Source of the DNA: Luzula sylvatica | Taxonomy: Eukaryota; Streptophyta; Magnoliopsida; Poales; Juncaceae | NCBI GenBank assembly: GCA_946800325.1 | Contig: OX326957.1 | Coordinates: forward strand, 59,304,977-59,368,976 | DNA length: 64,000 nt | Direction: 5' to 3' | Shown here: positions 26,000-38,530 of the stretch, piece after piece | Position numbering within the stretch: the first letter of the stretch is position 1 | How the letters are laid out: each line of letters opens with the position of its first letter | Notes under the pieces: generated by a model | What the model was told of the DNA's origin: nothing | The model's database searches: none | Seen by the model: only the letters and a program-made list of their open reading frames with translations | Translations under genes and position numbers: made by a program

Positions 26000-28900
26000 A
26001 GGAGTTCAAATAACGTGTTTTTAGATCATTTGTATCGTATCGTTTACTACATAACTTGTCACCAAATTTCACAAACACTAAGAAAGTTTGTTTTTCGATA
26101 TAAAACAACATTTTAACTCTTTGAGGAGTTAAAATAACGTGTTTTTAGATCATTTGTATCGTATCTTTTACTACATAACTTTTCACCAAATTTCACAAAC
26201 ACTAAGAAAGTTTGTTTTTCGATTCAAAACAACATTTTAACGCTTTGAGGAGTTCAAATAACGTGTTTTGAAATCATTTGTATCGTATCTTTTACTACAT
26301 AACTTTTCACCAAATTTCACAAACACTAAGAAAGTTTGTTTTTCGATTCAAAAGAAGATTTTAACGTTTTGAGGAGTTCAAATAACGTGTTTTTAGATCA
26401 TTTGTATCGTATCTTTTCGTACATAACTTTTCACCAAATTTCACAAACACTAAGAAACTTTGTGTTTTGATTCAAAACAAGATTTTAACGCTTTGAGGAG
26501 TTCAAATAACGTGTTTTGAGATCATTTATATCGTATCTTTTACTACATAACTTTTCACCAAATTTCACAAACACTAAGAAAGTTTGTTTTTCGTTTCAAA
26601 ACAAGATTTTAACGCTTTGAGGAGTTCAAATAACGTGTTTTGAGATCATTTGTATCGTATCTTTTACTACATACGTTTTCACCAAATTTCACAAACTGTA
26701 AGAAAGTTTGTTTTTCGATTCACAACAAGATTTTAACGCTTTGAGGAGTTCAAATAACGTGTTTTGAGATCATTTGTATCGTATCTTTTACTACATAACT
26801 TTTCACCAAATTTCACAAACACTAAGAAAGTTTGTTTTTCGATTCAAAACAACATTTTAACGCTTTGAGGAGTTCAAATAACTTGTTTTGAGATCATTTG
26901 TATCGTATCTTTTACTACATAACTTTTCACCAAATTTCAGAAACACTAAGAAAGTTTGTTTTTCGTTTCAAAACAAGATTTTAACGCGTTCAGGAGTTCA
27001 AATAACGTGTTTTTAGATCATTTGAATCGTATCTTTTACTACACAACTTTTCACCAAATTTCACAAACACTAAGAAAGTTTGTGTTTCATTTCAAAACAA
27101 GATTTTAACGCTTTGAGGAGTTCAAATAACGTGTTTTGAGATCATTTATATCATATCTTTTACTACATAACTTTTCACCAAATTTCACAAACACTAAGAA
27201 AGTTTGTTTTTCGTTTCAAAACAAGATTTTAACGCTTTGAGGAGTTCAAATAACGTGTTTTGAGATCATTTGTATCGTATCTTTTACTACATAACTTTTC
27301 ACCAAATTTCACAAACACTAAGAAAGTTTGTTTTTCGATTCAAAACAAGATTTTAACGCTTTGAGGAGTTCAAATAACGTGTTTTGAGATCATTTATATC
27401 GTATCTTTTACTACATAACTTTTCACCAAATTTCACAAACACTAAGAAAGTTTGTTTTTCGTTTCAAAACAAGATTTTAACGCTTTGAGGAGTTCAAATA
27501 ACGTGTTTTGAGATCATTTGTATCGTATCTTTTACTACATACGTTTTCACCAAATTTCACAAACTCTAAGAAAGTTTGTTTTTCGATTCACAACAAGATT
27601 TTAACGCTTTGAGGAGTTCAAATAACGTGTTTTGAGATCATTTGTATCGTATCTTTTACTACATAACTTTTCACCAAATTTCACAAACACTAAGAAAGTT
27701 TGTTTATCGATACAAAACAAGATTTTAACGCTTTGAGGAGTTCAAATAACGTGTTTTTAGATCATTTGTATCGTATCTTTTACTACACAACTTTTCACCA
27801 AATTTCACAAACACTAAGAAAGTTTGTGTTTCGATTTCAAAACAAGATTTTGACGCTTTGAGGAGTTCAAATAACGTGTATTGAGATCATTTATATCGTA
27901 TCTTTTACTACATAACTTTTCACCAAATTTCACAAACACTAAGAAAGTTTGTGTTTCGATTCAAAACAAGATTTTAACGCTTTCAGTAGTTCAAATAACG
28001 TGTTTTTAGATCATTTGTATCGTATCTTTTACTTCACAACTTTTTACCAAATTTCACAAACACTAAGAAAGTTTGTTTTTCGATTCAAAACAAGATTTCA
28101 ACGCTTTGAGGAGTTCAAATAACGTGTTTTGAGAGCATTTGTATTGTATCTTTTACTACATAAGTTTTCACTAGATTTCACAAACTCTAAGAAAGTTTGT
28201 TTTTCGATTCAAAACAAGATTTTAACGCTTTGAGGATTTCAAATAACGTGTTTTTAGATCATTTGTATCGTATCTTTTACTACATAACTTTTCACCAAAT
28301 TTCACAAACACTAAGAAAGTTTGTTTTTCGATTCAAAACAACATTTTAACGCTTTGAGGAGTTCAAATAACTTGTTTTGAGATCATTTGTATCGTATCTT
28401 TTACTACATAACTTTTCACCAAATTTCAGAAACACTAAGAAAGTTTGTTTTTCGATTCAAAACAAGATTTTAACGCGTTCAGGAGTTCAAATAACGTGTT
28501 TTTAGATCATTTGAATCGTATCTTTTACTACACAACTTTTCACCAAATTTCACAAACACTAAGAAAGTTTGTGTTTCATTTCAAAACAAGATTTTAACGC
28601 TTTGAGGAGTTCAAATAACGTGTTTTGAGATCATTTATATCGTATCTTTTACTACATAACTTTTCACCAAATTTCACAAACACTAAGAAAGTTTGTTTTT
28701 CGTTTCAAAACAAGATTTTAACGCTTTGAGGAGTTCAAATAACGTGTTTTGAGATCATTTGTATCGTATCTTTTACTACATAACTTTTCACCAGATTTCA
28801 CAAACACTAAGAAAGTTTGTTTTTCGATTCAAAACAAGATTTTGACGCTTTGAGGAGTTCAAATAACGTGTTTTGAGATCATTTGTATCGTATCTTTTAC

Positions 28901-29596
28901 TACATAACTTTTCACCAAATTTCACAAACACTAAGCAAGTTTGTTTTTCGATTCAAAACAAGATTTTAACGCTTTCAGGAGTTCAAATAACGTGTTTTTA
29001 GATCATTTGAATCGTATCTTTTACTACACAACTTTTCACCAAATTTCACAAACACTAAGAAAGTTTGTTTTTCGATTCAAAACAAGATTTTAACGCTTTG
29101 AGGAGTTCAAATAACGTGTTTTGAGATCATTTGTATCGTATCTTTTACTACATAACTTTTCACCAAATTTCACAAACACTAAGAAAGTTTGTTTTTCGAT
29201 TCACAACAAGATTTTAACGCTTTGAGGAGTTCAAAAAACGTGTTTTTAGATCATTTGTATCGTATCTTTTACTACACAACTTTTCACCAAATTTCACAAA
29301 CAGTAAGAAAGTTTGTTTTTCGATTCAAAACAAGATTTTAACGCTTTGAGGAGTTCAAATAACGTGTTTTGAGATCATTTGTATCGTATCTTTTACTACA
29401 TAAGTATTCACCAGATTTCACAAACACCAAGAAAGTTTGTTTTTCGATTCAAAACAAGATTTTAACGCTTTGAGGAGTTCAAATAACGTGTTTTGAGATC
29501 ATTTGTATCGTATCTTTTACTACATACCTTTTCACCAAATTTCACAAACACTAAGAAAGTTTGTTTTTCGATTCAAAACAACATTTTAACGCTTTG
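26000..29596. repeat. 3,597-bp higher-order repeat, block A copy 1 (alpha type)
   Basis: A 29-monomer unit (28 of 124 bp, one of 125 bp). Phase is set at the start of the CTTGTC monomer. Diagnostic order: TCGTTTAC/CTTGTC (26041), AACTCTTTGAGGAGTTAAA, TTTGAAATC, TTTTCGTACATAAC (26414), TATATC, ACGTTTT/CTGTAAG, plain, CTTG/CAGAAAC, GCGTTCAGG/GAATCG, TATATCATATC, plain, TATATC, ACGTTTT/CTCTAAG, TTTATCGATAC, the 125-bp monomer (27736-27860), GTGTATTG (27876), CAGTAG/CTTCACAAC, GAGAGCATTT, GAGGATTTC, CAGAAAC and so on to CAGTAAG, CACCAAG and ACATACC. Alpha bases: T at 28145, T at 28172, G at 28794, G at 28844. Differences from later copies: TGTGTTTTGATTC near 26461 and TTTTCACC where later copies have TTTTCGCC. 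Confidence 0.92.
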
Positions 29597-32500
29597 AGGA
29601 GTTCAAATAACGTGTTTTTAGATCATTTGTATCGTATCGTTTACTACATAACTTGTCACCAAATTTCACAAACACTAAGAAAGTTTGTTTTTCGATATAA
29701 AACAACATTTTAACTCTTTGAGGAGTTAAAATAACGTGTTTTTAGATCATTTGTATCGTATCTTTTACTACATAACTTTTCACCAAATTTCACAAACACT
29801 AAGAAAGTTTGTTTTTCGATTCAAAACAACATTTTAACGCTTTGAGGAGTTCAAATAACGTGTTTTGAAATCATTTGTATCGTATCTTTTACTACATAAC
29901 TTTTCACCAAATTTCACAAACACTAAGAAAGTTTGTTTTTCGATTCAAAAGAAGATTTTAACGTTTTGAGGAGTTCAAATAACGTGTTTTTAGATCATTT
30001 GTATCGTATCTTTTCGTACATAACTTTTCACCAAATTTCACAAACACTAAGAAACTTTGTGTTTCGATTCAAAACAAGATTTTAACGCTTTGAGGAGTTC
30101 AAATAACGTGTTTTGAGATCATTTATATCGTATCTTTTACTACATAACTTTTCACCAAATTTCACAAACACTAAGAAAGTTTGTTTTTCGTTTCAAAACA
30201 AGATTTTAACGCTTTGAGGAGTTCAAATAACGTGTTTTGAGATCATTTGTATCGTATCTTTTACTACATACGTTTTCACCAAATTTCACAAACTGTAAGA
30301 AAGTTTGTTTTTCGATTCACAACAAGATTTTAACGCTTTGAGGAGTTCAAATAACGTGTTTTGAGATCATTTGTATCGTATCTTTTACTACATAACTTTT
30401 CGCCAAATTTCACAAACACTAAGAAAGTTTGTTTTTCGATTCAAAACAACATTTTAACGCTTTGAGGAGTTCAAATAACTTGTTTTGAGATCATTTGTAT
30501 CGTATCTTTTACTACATAACTTTTCACCAAATTTCAGAAACACTAAGAAAGTTTGTTTTTCGTTTCAAAACAAGATTTTAACGCGTTCAGGAGTTCAAAT
30601 AACGTGTTTTTAGATCATTTGAATCGTATCTTTTACTACACAACTTTTCACCAAATTTCACAAACACTAAGAAAGTTTGTGTTTCATTTCAAAACAAGAT
30701 TTTAACGCTTTGAGGAGTTCAAATAACGTGTTTTGAGATCATTTATATCATATCTTTTACTACATAACTTTTCACCAAATTTCACAAACACTAAGAAAGT
30801 TTGTTTTTCGTTTCAAAACAAGATTTTAACGCTTTGAGGAGTTCAAATAACGTGTTTTGAGATCATTTGTATCGTATCTTTTACTACATAACTTTTCACC
30901 AAATTTCACAAACACTAAGAAAGTTTGTTTTTCGATTCAAAACAAGATTTTAACGCTTTGAGGAGTTCAAATAACGTGTTTTGAGATCATTTATATCGTA
31001 TCTTTTACTACATAACTTTTCACCAAATTTCACAAACACTAAGAAAGTTTGTTTTTCGTTTCAAAACAAGATTTTAACGCTTTGAGGAGTTCAAATAACG
31101 TGTTTTGAGATCATTTGTATCGTATCTTTTACTACATACGTTTTCACCAAATTTCACAAACTCTAAGAAAGTTTGTTTTTCGATTCACAACAAGATTTTA
31201 ACGCTTTGAGGAGTTCAAATAACGTGTTTTGAGATCATTTGTATCGTATCTTTTACTACATAACTTTTCACCAAATTTCACAAACACTAAGAAAGTTTGT
31301 TTATCGATACAAAACAAGATTTTAACGCTTTGAGGAGTTCAAATAACGTGTTTTTAGATCATTTGTATCGTATCTTTTACTACACAACTTTTCACCAAAT
31401 TTCACAAACACTAAGAAAGTTTGTGTTTCGATTTCAAAACAAGATTTTGACGCTTTGAGGAGTTCAAATAACGTGTATTGAGATCATTTATATCGTATCT
31501 TTTACTACATAACTTTTCACCAAATTTCACAAACACTAAGAAAGTTTGTGTTTCGATTCAAAACAAGATTTTAACGCTTTCAGTAGTTCAAATAACGTGT
31601 TTTTAGATCATTTGTATCGTATCTTTTACTTCACAACTTTTTACCAAATTTCACAAACACTAAGAAAGTTTGTTTTTCGATTCAAAACAAGATTTCAACG
31701 CTTTGAGGAGTTCAAATAACGTGTTTTGAGAGCATTTGTATCGTATCTTTTACTACATAAGTTTTCACCAGATTTCACAAACTCTAAGAAAGTTTGTTTT
31801 TCGATTCAAAACAAGATTTTAACGCTTTGAGGATTTCAAATAACGTGTTTTTAGATCATTTGTATCGTATCTTTTACTACATAACTTTTCACCAAATTTC
31901 ACAAACACTAAGAAAGTTTGTTTTTCGATTCAAAACAACATTTTAACGCTTTGAGGAGTTCAAATAACTTGTTTTGAGATCATTTGTATCGTATCTTTTA
32001 CTACATAACTTTTCACCAAATTTCAGAAACACTAAGAAAGTTTGTTTTTCGATTCAAAACAAGATTTTAACGCGTTCAGGAGTTCAAATAACGTGTTTTT
32101 AGATCATTTGAATCGTATCTTTTACTACACAACTTTTCACCAAATTTCACAAACACTAAGAAAGTTTGTGTTTCATTTCAAAACAAGATTTTAACGCTTT
32201 GAGGAGTTCAAATAACGTGTTTTGAGATCATTTATATCGTATTTTTTACTACATAACTTTTCACCAAATTTCACAAACACTAAGAAAGTTTGTTTTTCGT
32301 TTCAAAACAAGATTTTAACGCTTTGAGGAGTTCAAATAACGTGTTTTGAGATCATTTGTATCGTATCTTTTACTACATAACTTTTCACCAAATTTCACAA
32401 ACACTAAGAAAGTTTGTTTTTCGATTCAAAACAAGATTTTAACGCTTTGAGGAGTTCAAATAACGTGTTTTGAGATCATTTGTATCGTATCTTTTACTAC

Positions 32501-33193
32501 ATAACTTTTCACCAAATTTCACAAACACTAAGAAAGTTTGTTTTTCGATTCAAAACAAGATTTTAACGCTTTCAGGAGTTCAAATAACGTGTTTTTAGAT
32601 CATTTGAATCGTATCTTTTACTACACAACTTTTCACCAAATTTCACAAACACTAAGAAAGTTTGTTTTTCGATTCAAAACAAGATTTTAACGCTTTGAGG
32701 AGTTCAAATAACGTGTTTTGAGATCATTTGTATCGTATCTTTTACTACATAACTTTTCACCAAATTTCACAAACACTAAGAAAGTTTGTTTTTCGATTCA
32801 CAACAAGATTTTAACGCTTTGAGGAGTTCAAAAAACGTGTTTTTAGATCATTTGTATCGTATCTTTTACTACACAACTTTTCACCAAATTTCACAAACAG
32901 TAAGAAAGTTTGTTTTTCGATTCAAAACAAGATTTTAACGCTTTGAGGAGTTCAAATAACGTGTTTTGAGATCATTTGTATCGTATCTTTTACTACATAA
33001 GTATTCACCAGATTTCACAAACACCAAGAAAGTTTGTTTTTCGATTCAAAACAAGATTTTAACGCTTTGAGGAGTTCAAATAACGTGTTTTGAGATCATT
33101 TGTATCGTATCTTTTACTACATACCTTTTCACCAAATTTCACAAACACTAAGAAAGTTTGTTTTTCGATTCAAAACAACATTTTAACGCTTTG
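29597..33193. repeat. 3,597-bp higher-order repeat, block A copy 2 (beta type)
   Basis: Same 29-monomer order, exactly 3,597 bp after copy 1: TTTTCGTACATAAC moves from 26418 to 30015 (position of the CG) and GTGTATTG from 27876 to 31473. At the four alpha/beta sites it has C, C, A and A (31742, 31769, 32391, 32441). It carries a private T at 32243 (GTATTTTTTAC). It contains the 125-bp monomer 31333-31457. Confidence 0.92.
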
Positions 33194-34980
33194 AGGAGTT
33201 CAAATAACGTGTTTTTAGATCATTTGTATCGTATCGTTTACTACATAACTTGTCACCAAATTTCACAAACACTAAGAAAGTTTGTTTTTCGATATAAAAC
33301 AACATTTTAACTCTTTGAGGAGTTAAAATAACGTGTTTTTAGATCATTTGTATCGTATCTTTTACTACATAACTTTTCACCAAATTTCACAAACACTAAG
33401 AAAGTTTGTTTTTCGATTCAAAACAACATTTTAACGCTTTGAGGAGTTCAAATAACGTGTTTTGAAATCATTTGTATCGTATCTTTTACTACATAACTTT
33501 TCACCAAATTTCACAAACACTAAGAAAGTTTGTTTTTCGATTCAAAAGAAGATTTTAACGTTTTGAGGAGTTCAAATAACGTGTTTTTAGATCATTTGTA
33601 TCGTATCTTTTCGTACATAACTTTTCACCAAATTTCACAAACACTAAGAAACTTTGTGTTTCGATTCAAAACAAGATTTTAACGCTTTGAGGAGTTCAAA
33701 TAACGTGTTTTGAGATCATTTATATCGTATCTTTTACTACATAACTTTTCACCAAATTTCACAAACACTAAGAAAGTTTGTTTTTCGTTTCAAAACAAGA
33801 TTTTAACGCTTTGAGGAGTTCAAATAACGTGTTTTGAGATCATTTGTATCGTATCTTTTACTACATACGTTTTCACCAAATTTCACAAACTGTAAGAAAG
33901 TTTGTTTTTCGATTCACAACAAGATTTTAACGCTTTGAGGAGTTCAAATAACGTGTTTTGAGATCATTTGTATCGTATCTTTTACTACATAACTTTTCGC
34001 CAAATTTCACAAACACTAAGAAAGTTTGTTTTTCGATTCAAAACAACATTTTAACGCTTTGAGGAGTTCAAATAACTTGTTTTGAGATCATTTGTATCGT
34101 ATCTTTTACTACATAACTTTTCACCAAATTTCAGAAACACTAAGAAAGTTTGTTTTTCGTTTCAAAACAAGATTTTAACGCGTTCAGGAGTTCAAATAAC
34201 GTGTTTTTAGATCATTTGAATCGTATCTTTTACTACACAACTTTTCACCAAATTTCACAAACACTAAGAAAGTTTGTGTTTCATTTCAAAACAAGATTTT
34301 AACGCTTTGAGGAGTTCAAATAACGTGTTTTGAGATCATTTATATCATATCTTTTACTACATAACTTTTCACCAAATTTCACAAACACTAAGAAAGTTTG
34401 TTTTTCGTTTCAAAACAAGATTTTAACGCTTTGAGGAGTTCAAATAACGTGTTTTGAGATCATTTGTATCGTATCTTTTACTACATAACTTTTCACCAAA
34501 TTTCACAAACACTAAGAAAGTTTGTTTTTCGATTCAAAACAAGATTTTAACGCTTTGAGGAGTTCAAATAACGTGTTTTGAGATCATTTATATCGTATCT
34601 TTTACTACATAACTTTTCACCAAATTTCACAAACACTAAGAAAGTTTGTTTTTCGTTTCAAAACAAGATTTTAACGCTTTGAGGAGTTCAAATAACGTGT
34701 TTTGAGATCATTTGTATCGTATCTTTTACTACATACGTTTTCACCAAATTTCACAAACTCTAAGAAAGTTTGTTTTTCGATTCACAACAAGATTTTAACG
34801 CTTTGAGGAGTTCAAATAACGTGTTTTGAGATCATTTGTATCGTATCTTTTACTACATAACTTTTCACCAAATTTCACAAACACTAAGAAAGTTTGTTTA
34901 TCGATACAAAACAAGATTTTAACGCTTTGAGGAGTTCAAATAACGTGTTTTTAGATCATTTGTATCGTATCTTTTACTAC
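33194..34980. repeat. 3,597-bp higher-order repeat, block A copy 3, truncated
   Basis: The first half of a third HOR copy (CG of TTTTCGTACATAAC at 33612). It follows the HOR up to and including the TTTATCGATAC monomer (34899). Where the HOR should continue with the ACACAAC, 125-bp monomer, it switches at 34981 to an ACATAAC/CAGAAAC monomer. The alpha/beta sites lie beyond the break, so its type cannot be told. Confidence 0.9.
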
Positions 34981-37900
34981 ATAACTTTTCACCAAATTTC
35001 AGAAACACTAAGAAAGTTTGTTTTTCGTTTCAAAACAAGATTTTAACGCGTTCAGGAGTTCAAATAACGTGTTTTTAGATCATTTGAATCGTATCTTTTA
35101 CTACACAACTTTTCACCAAATTTCACAAACACTAAGAAAGTTTGTGTTTCATTTCAAAACAAGATTTTAACGCTTTGAGGAGTTCAAATAACGTGTTTTG
35201 AGATCATTTATATCATATCTTTTACTACATAACTTTTCACCAAATTTCACAAACACTAAGAAAGTTTGTTTTTCGTTTCAAAACAAGATTTTAACGCTTT
35301 GAGGAGTTCAAATAACGTGTTTTGAGATCATTTGTATCGTATCTTTTACTACATAACTTTTCACCAAATTTCACAAACACTAAGAAAGTTTGTTTTTCGA
35401 TTCAAAACAACATTTTAACGCTTTGAGGAGTTCAAATAACTTGTTTTGAGATCATTTGTATCGTATCTTTTACTACATAACTTTTCACCAAATTTCAGAA
35501 ACACTAAGAAAGTTTGTTTTTCGTTTCAAAACAAGATTTTAACGCGTTCAGGAGTTCAAATAACGTGTTTTTAGATCATTTGAATCGTATCTTTTACTAC
35601 ACAACTTTTCACCAAATTTCACAAACACTAAGAAAGTTTGTGTTTCATTTCAAAACAAGATTTTAACGCTTTGAGGAGTTCAAATAACGTGTTTTGAGAT
35701 CATTTATATCATATCTTTTACTACATAACTTTTCACCAAATTTCACAAACACTAAGAAAGTTTGTTTTTCGTTTCAAAACAAGATTTTAACGCTTTGAGG
35801 AGTTCAAATAACGTGTTTTGAGATCATTTGTATCGTATCTTTTACTACATAACTTTTCACCAAATTTCACAAACACTAAGAAAGTTTGTTTTTCGATTCA
35901 AAACAAGATTTTAACGCTTTGAGGAGTTCAAATAACGTGTTTTGAGATCATTTATATCGTATCTTTTACTACATAACTTTTCACCAAATTTCAGAAACAC
36001 TAAGAAAGTTTGTTTTTCGTTTCAAAACAAGATTTTAACGCGTTCAGGAGTTCAAATAACGTGTTTTTAGATCATTTGAATCGTATCTTTTACTACACAA
36101 CTTTTCACCAAATTTCACAAACACTAAGAAAGTTTGTGTTTCATTTCAAAACAAGATTTTAACGCTTTGAGGAGTTCAAATAACGTGTTTTGAGATCATT
36201 TATATCATATCTTTTACTACATAACTTTTCACCAAATTTCACAAACACTAAGAAAGTTTGTTTTTCGTTTCAAAACAAGATTTTAACGCTTTGAGGAGTT
36301 CAAATAACGTGTTTTGAGATCATTTGTATCGTATCTTTTACTACATACGTTTTCACCAAATTTCACAAACTCTAAGAAAGTTTGTTTTTCGATTCACAAC
36401 AAGATTTTAACGCTTTGAGGAGTTCAAATAACGTGTTTTGAGATCATTTGTATCGTATCTTTTACTACATAACTTTTCACCAAATTTCACAAACACTAAG
36501 AAAGTTTGTTTATCGATACAAAACAAGATTTTAACGCTTTGAGGAGTTCAAATAACGTGTTTTTAGATCATTTGTATCGTATCTTTTACTACATAACTTT
36601 TCACCAAATTTCAGAAACACTAAGAAAGTTTGTTTTTCGTTTCAAAACAAGATTTTAACGCGTTCAGGAGTTCAAATAACGTGTTTTTAGATCATTTGAA
36701 TCGTATCTTTTACTACACAACTTTTCACCAAATTTCACAAACACTAAGAAAGTTTGTGTTTCATTTCAAAACAAGATTTTAACGCTTTGAGGAGTTCAAA
36801 TAACGTGTTTTGAGATCATTTATATCATATCTTTTACTACATAACTTTTCACCAAATTTCACAAACACTAAGAAAGTTTGTTTTTCGTTTCAAAACAAGA
36901 TTTTAACGCTTTGAGGAGTTCAAATAACGTGTTTTGAGATCATTTGTATCGTATCTTTTACTACATAACTTTTCACCAAATTTCACAAACACTAAGAAAG
37001 TTTGTTTTTCGATTCAAAACAACATTTTAACGCTTTGAGGAGTTCAAATAACTTGTTTTGAGATCATTTGTATCGTATCTTTTACTACATAACTTTTCAC
37101 CAAATTTCAGAAACACTAAGAAAGTTTGTTTTTCGTTTCAAAACAAGATTTTAACGCGTTCAGGAGTTCAAATAACGTGTTTTTAGATCATTTGAATCGT
37201 ATCTTTTACTACACAACTTTTCACCAAATTTCACAAACACTAAGAAAGTTTGTGTTTCATTTCAAAACAAGATTTTAACGCTTTGAGGAGTTCAAATAAC
37301 GTGTTTTGAGATCATTTATATCATATCTTTTACTACATAACTTTTCACCAAATTTCACAAACACTAAGAAAGTTTGTTTTTCGTTTCAAAACAAGATTTT
37401 AACGCTTTGAGGAGTTCAAATAACGTGTTTTGAGATCATTTGTATCGTATCTTTTACTACATAACTTTTCACCAAATTTCACAAACACTAAGAAAGTTTG
37501 TTTTTCGATTCAAAACAACATTTTAACGCTTTGAGGAGTTCAAATAACTTGTTTTGAGATCATTTGTATCGTATCTTTTACTACATAACTTTTCACCAAA
37601 TTTCAGAAACACTAAGAAAGTTTGTTTTTCGTTTCAAAACAAGATTTTAACGCGTTCAGGAGTTCAAATAACGTGTTTTTAGATCATTTGAATCGTATCT
37701 TTTACTACACAACTTTTCACCAAATTTCACAAACACTAAGAAAGTTTGTGTTTCATTTCAAAACAAGATTTTAACGCTTTGAGGAGTTCAAATAACGTGT
37801 TTTGAGATCATTTATATCATATCTTTTACTACATAACTTTTCACCAAATTTCACAAACACTAAGAAAGTTTGTTTTTCGTTTCAAAACAAGATTTTAACG

Positions 37901-38029
37901 CTTTGAGGAGTTCAAATAACGTGTTTTGAGATCATTTGTATCGTATCTTTTACTACATAACTTTTCACCAAATTTCACAAACACTAAGAAAGTTTGTTTT
38001 TCGATTCAAAACAAGATTTTAACGCTTTG
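34930..38029. repeat. 496-bp tetramer cluster
   Basis: Six copies of a 4-monomer unit starting at 34930, 35426, 35922, 36542, 37038 and 37534; spacing is 496 bp except one of 620 bp where an extra TTTATCGATAC monomer (36418-36541) intervenes. The unit is: a CAGAAAC/TTTCGTTTC monomer ending GCGTTC; a TTTTTAG/GAATCG/ACACAAC/TGTTTCATTTC monomer; a TATATCATATC/TTTCGTTTC monomer; and a nearly consensus monomer. The fourth monomer varies: AACAACATTTT at 35302, 36914 and 37410; AACAAGATTTT at 35798 and 37906; ACGTTTT/CTCTAAG at 36294. A longer 1,612-bp spacing (13 monomers) links the TTTATCGATAC monomers at 34899 and 36511, and 1,860 bp (15 monomers) the next at 38371. In the neighbouring 3,597-bp HOR this four-monomer order occurs once per unit, so it looks freshly amplified here. 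Confidence 0.9.
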
Positions 38030-38530
38030 AGGAGTTCAAATAACGTGTTTTGAGATCATTTATATCGTATCTTTTACTACATAACTTTTCACCAAATTTC
38101 ACAAACACTAAGAAAGTTTGTTTTTCGTTTCAAAACAAGATTTTAACGCTTTGAGGAGTTCAAATAACGTGTTTTGAGATCATTTGTATCGTATCTTTTA
38201 CTACATACGTTTTCACCAAATTTCACAAACTCTAAGAAAGTTTGTTTTTCGATTCACAACAAGATTTTAACGCTTTGAGGAGTTCAAATAACGTGTTTTG
38301 AGATCATTTGTATCGTATCTTTTACTACATAACTTTTCACCAAATTTCACAAACACTAAGAAAGTTTGTTTATCGATACAAAACAAGATTTTAACGCTTT
38401 GAGGAGTTCAAATAACGTGTTTTTAGATCATTTGTATCGTATCTTTTACTACATAACTTTTCACCAAATTTCACAAACTCTAAGAAAGTTTGTTTTTCGA
38501 TTCACAACAAGATTTTAACGCTTTGAGGAG
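38030..38530. repeat. junction monomers between copies A and B of the 24.1-kb duplication
   Basis: Four monomers: TATATC/TTTCGTTTC (38030), ACGTTTT/CTCTAAG/CACAACAAG (38154), TTTATCGATAC (38278) and a TTTTTAG monomer with CTCTAAG/CACAACAAG (38402). The first three follow the HOR order. The fourth is a new combination: TTTTTAG from the monomer that should follow, with the right half of a CTCTAAG monomer. At 38531 copy B begins, equivalent to 14431. The exact exchange point is masked by homology. Confidence 0.75.

Larger units (their letters stand above)
14431..34980. repeat. 24.1-kb-displaced segmental duplicate, copy A
   Basis: 20,550 bp that recur at 38531-59080 with a constant offset of 24,100 bp. 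The offset equals 193 monomers of 124 plus two of 82 plus four single-base insertions, matching the two 82-bp monomers (18519, 24678) and the four 125-bp monomers (14674, 20833, 27736, 31333) that lie in one period. Left limit: CTTTCAGTAG (14421) faces CTTTGAGGAG (38521). Right limit: ACATAAC (34981) faces ACACAAC (59081). I noticed only three single-base differences between the copies: 23324/47424 (A/T), 28936/53036 (C/A) and 32789/56889 (T/A). The copy covers most of the 6,159-bp duplication and about 2.5 copies of the 3,597-bp HOR. Confidence 0.93.

Noticed and set aside
34899..38380. ATCGAT palindrome in TTTATCGATAC as a functional site
   Set aside because: It is a variant present in a few monomer types only (34899, 36511, 38371 and once per HOR). 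It is useful as a marker but there is no sign of selection.
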